A stretch of 64,000 bases of DNA from Polyangia bacterium (GTDB lineage Bacteria > Myxococcota_A > Polyangia > Fen-1088): NCBI GenBank assembly GCA_036268875.1, contig DATATI010000082.1, forward strand, positions 26,024 through 90,023, read 5' to 3'. The translations under genes were made by a program, and so were the position numbers. The first letter of the stretch is position 1, and each line of letters starts with the position of its first letter. This document shows, piece by piece, positions 59,217-64,000 of this stretch. Under the pieces are notes generated by a model. The model was not told where the DNA came from and did not search any database. It saw only the letters and a list, made by a program, of their open reading frames with translations.

Positions 59217-62200
59217 AGGCGTTCGACTGGATGCTCGGGCGGCGCGGCCTCGTTTGGTGCGCCGCCATTGCCTTCGCGCTCGGCGGTGCGCTGGTCGCAA
59301 GGCGCCTGCCGAGCGGCATCTACCCCGAGGTCGAGTTCCCACGCATCGTCGTGGTAGCCCGAGCGGGAGATGCCCCTCCCGACGTGACGCAGGTCTCCGT
59401 GACCCGCCCGCTCGAGGCGGCGCTGGCGACCGTTCTCGGCGTCGAGCGCATCCGCTCGAAGACCATTCGCGGGTCGACCGAGATGTCGCTGCAGTTCGCG
59501 CCGGGGACCGACATGTGGCGCGCGCTCCAGCTCGTCGAGTCGCGCGTGGGGGAGGTCCGCTCGACCTTGCTCGCGGGCGCCGAGGTCACCGTCGAGCGAC
59601 TGACCACGACCTCCTTCCCCGTGCTGACCTACAACCTGACCGGCCCGGTCGACCCGCGCCGTCTGCGCGAGCTGGGCGAGTTCGTCTTGAAGCCGGCCTT
59701 CTCGCGGGTGCGCGGCGTCGGGCGCGTCGAAGTCCTCGGGGGTGATGTGCGGGAGGTCGAGGTGATTCTCGATCCCGAACGGACCGCCGCCCTGCACGTC
59801 AGTCCGGCCCAGGTCGCGGAGAAGCTGCGCGCTCAAACCGTGCTCCAGGCGGTCGGGCGTCTGGAGCAGGCGCACTCGCTGGTCACCGTGATGGCCTCGG
59901 GGGAGCCGGCCGGGCTCGAGGATCTGCGCGCGGTCCCCGTCGCCATGGGCGCCGAGGGCAGCCCGATTCTTCTCGGCGCGATCGCCGAGGTCCGCGAGGG
60001 CGCGGAGGATCGGCTCTTACGTGTGTCGGGCCCCGGCGGCGAAACCGTGCTCCTCAGTATCGCCCGGCTCCCGGGTGCGAGCACGCCGGAGGTGGTCGCA
60101 AACGTCAAGGCCGCCGCCCGGGAGATTTCAGGCTCTCTGCCAAAGGGCGTCGAGCTGACGCCGGTCTACGATCAAGCCGAGCTGGTCAATGAATCCATTC
60201 GATCGGTCCGCGATGCCATCTTGATCGGCATCGTCCTCTGCGTCGGGGTGATCGCCCTCTTCCTGCGCGACCTTCGGGCAGGTTTGGCGGCCGCAGTCTC
60301 GGTTCCGCTGACCCTCGGTGCGACGTTCCTCCCGATCGGCCTTCTGGGGCACAGCCTGAACCTGATGTCGCTCGGTGGGCTCGCCGTGGCCATCGGCCTG
60401 GTCATCGACGACGCCATCGTGGTGGTCGAGGCGATTGGCCGTCGCGTGGAGGAGGGGCTTGATCCGAAGAGCGCCGCTCGTGACGGCGTGCGCGCGCTCC
60501 TCGCCGCTCTCGTCGGGACAACGCTGACGACGGTCGTGGTGTTTCTTCCGCTGGCCTGGCTCGAAGGTGTGGTTGGCCGGTTCTTCTCAGCGCTCGCCGT
60601 GACGCTCTCGACGGCCGTGCTCCTTTCCCTGGCCTTCGCCTTGACCGTCGTTCCGCTCGCGGCGGCGGGATGGATGCGCCCGCGAAAGGGATCGAGACCG
60701 ACCGCCCGCTATGCGGATACCTACGAGCGCGCGGTGCGCCCCTTCCTGCGCCGGCCTTGGATTGGCCTCGGCGTCGCCTTGGGGCTCTTCGCGCTCGGCG
60801 TGGTGGCCGCGCTCGAGGCGCCGTCAGGATTTCTGCCGACCATGGACGAAGGTGCTTTCGTCCTCGACTACTTCCTGCCGGCGGGCACCTCGCTGACGGA
60901 GACGGACGCGATCGCGCGCAAGATCGAGGCGATCCTCTCGTCGACCCCCGAGGTGCAGACCTATTCCAGGCGGACGGGCGCGGAGCTCGGCCCGGTAGCG
61001 GCGACGCAGGTCAACCGTGGAGACATCATGGTGCGACTGAAGGCCAGCTCGCAGCGCCAGCGGTCGGCAGACGAGGTCATCGCCGAGGTGCGAGCCAAGG
61101 TGATCAAAGACGTACCTGAAGCCCGCACGGAATTCATACAAGTGCTCCAGGATGTCCTGAATGACCTCGCGGGAACGCCGCGCCCGATCGAAATCAAGCT
61201 CTTCGGCGACGATTACACGACACTTCGCGCCAAGGCCAAAGAGATCGTGGGCCGCATTCACGATGTCCCTGGTCTCGTCGACCTCTATCCGGGATTCGAA
61301 GAGCAGGCGCCGGAGCTGCGCTTCCGGATCGACGGCTCAGCGGCGGCTCGCGCAGGAAAGTCGGCAGCGGACGTGGCCACCGACCTGGACGATTCGCTGC
61401 ACGGCGTGGTCGCTTCGGTGCTGCGGCGACCGGATCGACCGATCGGCGTTCGCGTCCGCTATCCCGACTCGGTGCGATTCGATGCCCAGCAGGTCGTGCA
61501 GCTTCCCCTGCTCGTCGGGACGGAGGTGGTCACGCGGGTCTCCGCCGTTGCCCAGCCTATCCAGGCGAGCTCGGAGACGTTGCTCCTTCGAGAGAGTCTG
61601 CGCCCGGCAGTCATCCTGACCGCCGACCACGAGGGCCGGGACCTGGGCTCGGTCATGCGAGACGTGCAGAGCCAACTTCGCGGGCTCTCCCTTCCCGAGG
61701 GATATCGACTTGAGTTCGGCGGCCAGTACGAGGGGCAACAGGGCACGCTGCGAGACCTCTCAACTGTCATGGGATTTGGCCTCCTGGCCGTCCTCGTCGT
61801 GCTGCTGGCGCAGTTCCGTCGGGCGAGATTGGCCCCGGTGGTCCTCGTCGCGGTTCCACTCGCGGTGGTTGGCGCGCTGACGACGCTCTGGTTGACCCAG
61901 ATCCCGCTCAATGCCTCCTCGCTCATGGGGTGCGTCCTGCTCGTCGGGTTGGTCGTCAAGAACGGCATCCTGCTCCTCGAGCAGTACGAGCGGCTGCTCG
62001 AGGACGGGAAAGACGTCGAGCAAGCGCTCGTTGAAGCAGGACGAATCCGGGTGCGGCCGATCCTGATGACCACGCTCGCGACCGTGGCTGGCCTCGCGCC
62101 GCTCGCCTTCAGTCTCGGCTCCGGCGCCGAAATTCAGCGACCGCTGGCGGTCGCCGTGATCGGCGGGCTGCTGGTGTCCACAGCAATCAGCCTGCTCGTG

Positions 62201-62266
62201 CTGCCCTCGCTCGTGCGACTGGTTTTCCCGCGCCATGCAAGGGCGCCAGTCGGAGAACATTCATGA
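59213..62266 (+). CDS. RND efflux permease
   Basis: A 1017-residue RND permease starting at a GTG that overlaps the adaptor stop (GTGA). It has the family N-terminus (RRLPSGIYPEVEFPRIVVVARAGDAPPDV). TM4 reads LAVAIGLVIDDAIVVVEAI, with two adjacent Asp residues as in HAE-type pumps rather than the DFGxxxD of CzcA, even though the divergent two-component pair looks CusRS-like. Twelve transmembrane helices are visible. The substrate is therefore uncertain: metal or organic. The stop overlaps the ATG of a frameshifted lipoprotein (ATGA). Confidence 0.93.
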   Translation: MKAFDWMLGRRGLVWCAAIAFALGGALVARRLPSGIYPEVEFPRIVVVARAGDAPPDVTQVSVTRPLEAALATVLGVERIRSKTIRGSTEMSLQFAPGTDMWRALQLVESRVGEVRSTLLAGAEVTVERLTTTSFPVLTYNLTGPVDPRRLRELGEFVLKPAFSRVRGVGRVEVLGGDVREVEVILDPERTAALHVSPAQVAEKLRAQTVLQAVGRLEQAHSLVTVMASGEPAGLEDLRAVPVAMGAEGSPILLGAIAEVREGAEDRLLRVSGPGGETVLLSIARLPGASTPEVVANVKAAAREISGSLPKGVELTPVYDQAELVNESIRSVRDAILIGIVLCVGVIALFLRDLRAGLAAAVSVPLTLGATFLPIGLLGHSLNLMSLGGLAVAIGLVIDDAIVVVEAIGRRVEEGLDPKSAARDGVRALLAALVGTTLTTVVVFLPLAWLEGVVGRFFSALAVTLSTAVLLSLAFALTVVPLAAAGWMRPRKGSRPTARYADTYERAVRPFLRRPWIGLGVALGLFALGVVAALEAPSGFLPTMDEGAFVLDYFLPAGTSLTETDAIARKIEAILSSTPEVQTYSRRTGAELGPVAATQVNRGDIMVRLKASSQRQRSADEVIAEVRAKVIKDVPEARTEFIQVLQDVLNDLAGTPRPIEIKLFGDDYTTLRAKAKEIVGRIHDVPGLVDLYPGFEEQAPELRFRIDGSAAARAGKSAADVATDLDDSLHGVVASVLRRPDRPIGVRVRYPDSVRFDAQQVVQLPLLVGTEVVTRVSAVAQPIQASSETLLLRESLRPAVILTADHEGRDLGSVMRDVQSQLRGLSLPEGYRLEFGGQYEGQQGTLRDLSTVMGFGLLAVLVVLLAQFRRARLAPVVLVAVPLAVVGALTTLWLTQIPLNASSLMGCVLLVGLVVKNGILLLEQYERLLEDGKDVEQALVEAGRIRVRPILMTTLATVAGLAPLAFSLGSGAEIQRPLAVAVIGGLLVSTAISLLVLPSLVRLVFPRHARAPVGEHS

Positions 62267-62510
62267 GAATTGCCGTCGCAATCACAACGCTCATTTTGGC
62301 AAGTTGCTTGCGACTGCCCAAAGGAACTTTCACGCCTACGGCATCATCCCGCGGCCGGCGGTTGCGCCCGAAGGCGTCAAGGTATTCGGCCCTGGCGCGG
62401 CCGTCCCGCCAGCGGACGAGATCGGTACGGTCTGGACCGAAGGTACTTCACTGGCAGAAGCAATCGATAAGGCGCGCGAGCTGGCGGCTGATGCAAGAAC
62501 CACGGGCTGA
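62263..62510 (+). pseudogene. Frameshifted small lipoprotein
   Basis: The ATG at 62263 overlaps the permease stop and starts a lipoprotein signal (MRIAVAITTLILASC). The natural continuation lies in another frame from about 62300: FHAYGIIPRPAVAPEGVKVF then AADEIGTV-like residues (PPADEIGTVWTEGTSLAEAI) and DKARELAADARTTG, with a stop at 62510. That part resembles small lipoproteins of the DUF4156 kind (EIGxVxxxxxxSxxxAxxKAxxxAA). A single frameshift near 62300-62330 and the early stop suggest a broken gene; a sequencing error is also possible. Confidence 0.5.
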
Positions 62511-63025
62511 CCGGCGACCGGACTGCCATGATAGGTACCCATGATTTGCAGGTCCAGTGGACGCTCGACAAAGGTGCTGGTGGACTGGTCCGCGTCTTTC
62601 CGCCGGTATGTGCGCGCCTGAGATCCCCAGGGAAGCTGGCGTCGGCGATCGTCGAGCAGCAAAAGATTGTCCACAAAGGCGGGTTCCACGCGCAGGCCGG
62701 ATGGATCCTGACTATCCAATGCACAGGAATGATCGCCCAAGAACGAAAGCAGTGGACTCATCTGCTCCGCATCGAACCCAAAGACGCCACTCTGTAAACA
62801 ACCCGGAATGAAATCTGAAAGTGGCCGGGATGTCGTCCTGGACCGCCCCGTTCCGGCGGCAGCCTAGCCCAAGCCTAGCCCACCGGCGCTGCCCGACAGA
62901 TCGGAACGACACGCCGACAGATCGGTCTAGCTCGACCTGCGAAGCTCGACCGCGCCCTTGCGTAGCCACATCGTGAACGCGCCCCGCGCGTGGCGGAGAG
63001 AGGAAGACGAGTGCTCGATGCCGCC
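62511..63025. other. Intergenic region, no confident gene
   Basis: About 515 bases between the RND operon end and the minus-strand DUF4336-type gene. A minus-strand open frame (about 62510-62815) has some coding-like codon use but no recognised domain and no ribosome binding site. Short duplicated stretches (GCCTAGCCCA and GACAGATCGG, each twice) lie at about 62862-62930. Confidence 0.4.
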
Positions 63026-63760
63026 TCAGCGGAGTATCTTCCGCCATGCCTGAGCGACAATTTTCCTGCCATCGCGTCTGATGATGTCGCCGTGCGATAA
63101 GATCACACGCTCGAAGTCCCACGCGAGGATGCGCTCCATGCCCTCGCGCACCCGCGCCTTATCGCCCCAGGCGATCCGGTACTCGGGTGCCGGGCTGGGT
63201 CGGTTCCACATCCCAAGCGCGCGAAACATGATCCGGAGGAACAAGCTGGTGTCAGGCGTCGCCGGCGTGAAGTTTTCGACGAGGTCGACGAGGATGAGGG
63301 TACGGCTGGCACGGTGAAAGAAGGCGACCTCACGCATCACGCGCGTCCCCTGCAGCGCGACCTGCGATAGCTCGTCGGCCCAGAGCGGCGGCGCATCGTC
63401 GCTGAGGGCGAAGTCGAAGGTGAGACCCTTGGCCCGCTTCTCGACTCCAGGGCAGACATAGGTCACGGCGTCAGGGAACGCCTGCTGGCACGAGCGAACG
63501 TGCAACCAGTGGAGGTTGCCCGGAGCGATGATCGCCGCAACTCGCCCCAGCGCAGCGACCTCCGCCGTGAGGGAATCGTCGAAGGCGCACGGGGAGTGGA
63601 CGAGAATCTCGCCGCTCCGGAGCTTCATCACCGTCATGCGCGCGTTGAACCGGGCGCCGCCCAGCCGCACGAAGTACGCCCGAAGCCACAGCGCATCGGG
63701 AACGAAAACTTTGAGGGAAGGAGCCGCGCGGGTGAATTTCGGTGGCGGCACGCCGGGCAT
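63026..63760 (-). CDS. DUF4336 family protein (metallo-beta-lactamase-like)
   Basis: A 244-residue cytoplasmic protein matching DUF4336. It shows TVMKLRSGEILVHSPCAFDDSL near the N-terminus, VAAIIAPGNLHWLHVRSCQQAFPDAVTYVCPG in the middle, TLILVDLVEN and a terminal VILSHGDIIRRDG. The fold resembles the metallo-beta-lactamase superfamily: His residues are present at LHWLH and SHGD, but the full HxHxDH motif is missing, so hydrolase activity is uncertain. The ATG at 63760 has a GAGGA-like site upstream. It stands alone. Function unknown. Confidence 0.85.
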   Translation of the reverse strand: MPGVPPPKFTRAAPSLKVFVPDALWLRAYFVRLGGARFNARMTVMKLRSGEILVHSPCAFDDSLTAEVAALGRVAAIIAPGNLHWLHVRSCQQAFPDAVTYVCPGVEKRAKGLTFDFALSDDAPPLWADELSQVALQGTRVMREVAFFHRASRTLILVDLVENFTPATPDTSLFLRIMFRALGMWNRPSPAPEYRIAWGDKARVREGMERILAWDFERVILSHGDIIRRDGRKIVAQAWRKILR

Positions 63761-64000
63761 TTCTACGCGATCCTCGTCCGTGATTTAACCACGCTGTTCA
63801 TAGCGGCGTCGTGGAGGACAGGCAGTTTAAGCTGGGCTGCGCCGGCGCGTCATTGGCTGAGAGGCTGTCCTACAGGAAATCTCGGCCACCGCAGACACAC
63901 GCCATCCCTTGGCCCATTTGCTGAGTCGATTAAGATTCGCCCGGCGGTCTCCGATACACAAGTTTTTCAAAAAATTGCGCTCGCGATCCGGATAGGTGAA
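63761..64000. other. Terminal intergenic region
   Basis: The last 240 bases contain the promoter side of the DUF4336-type gene and no supported feature. The final 60 bases are more AT-rich (AAGTTTTTCAAAAAATT at about 63960). A gene may start beyond the window edge. Confidence 0.3.

Noticed and set aside
62336..62761. Minus-strand open frame of 141 codons after the RND operon
   Set aside because: It overlaps the frameshifted lipoprotein antisense, lacks a start signal and matches no family I know; left as unresolved.

Overview
The window is high-GC DNA from a Gram-negative bacterium. The gene content suggests a member of Myxococcota, most likely Polyangia. The supporting signs are several Ser/Thr kinases with short linkers to other domains, FHA-type sigma-54 activators, an ECF sigma operon, and many lipoproteins with Gly/Thr-rich linkers after the lipobox. 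There is also a caspase-like protease and many outer-membrane barrels and efflux systems. The taxonomic call is an inference from gene content, because no rRNA or housekeeping marker is present.

Layout. 1-1835: the end of an ABC-2 exporter (ATPase cut by the window edge, then permease). 1866-3077: a LacI-type regulator. 3727-5399: a c-di-GMP-I (GEMM) riboswitch directly in front of a surface lipoprotein with six NGL repeats and two CBM6/35-like modules, closed by a strong intrinsic terminator. 5626-6203: two small genes. 6219-12335: an RND tripartite pump operon on the minus strand (permease, adaptor, TolC). 12559-13779: an ArsR regulator with two SRPBCC (AHSA1-like) genes, driven by a near-leaderless, palindrome-flanked promoter. 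14759-20866: an FHA sigma-54 activator, Ser/Thr kinase and PEGA/TPR protein with overlapping reading frames, followed by a DUF11-repeat lipoprotein. 21049-24174: envelope proteins and lipoproteins. 24303-24773: a DUF433/DUF5615 toxin-antitoxin-like pair whose toxin gene has suffered an internal deletion. 24894-29081: an OmpA-like lipoprotein translationally coupled to a Ser/Thr kinase, plus two more envelope genes.

29355-37112: a 1507-residue protein with two kinase domains and an AAA/TPR region, convergent with a tightly packed three-gene operon of alpha/beta hydrolase, caspase-like protease and sigma-54 activator. This operon is my best candidate for an undescribed system. 38070-40250: a two-component pair. 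40544-41233: a dienelactone-hydrolase-like protein. 41462-44563: a solitary CzcA-type permease with an Asp-to-Glu change in the TM4 motif. 44804-53625: lipoproteins, an ECF sigma/TPR/barrel operon, a GT39-like glycosyltransferase and a CE6-like esterase. 54361-62510: a CusSR-like two-component pair divergent from a small PepSY-like protein and a CusC/CusB/CusA-like pump, ending in a frameshifted lipoprotein. 63026-63760: a DUF4336-type protein. Decayed insertion-sequence fragments lie near 40.4, 51.0 and 54.0 kb.

The genes mainly serve export and envelope functions (three RND permeases, one ABC exporter, about eleven lipoproteins) under dense signalling control by kinases, sigma-54 activators, two-component systems, an ECF sigma factor and a second-messenger riboswitch. 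No tRNA, rRNA, CRISPR array or intact insertion sequence was seen.
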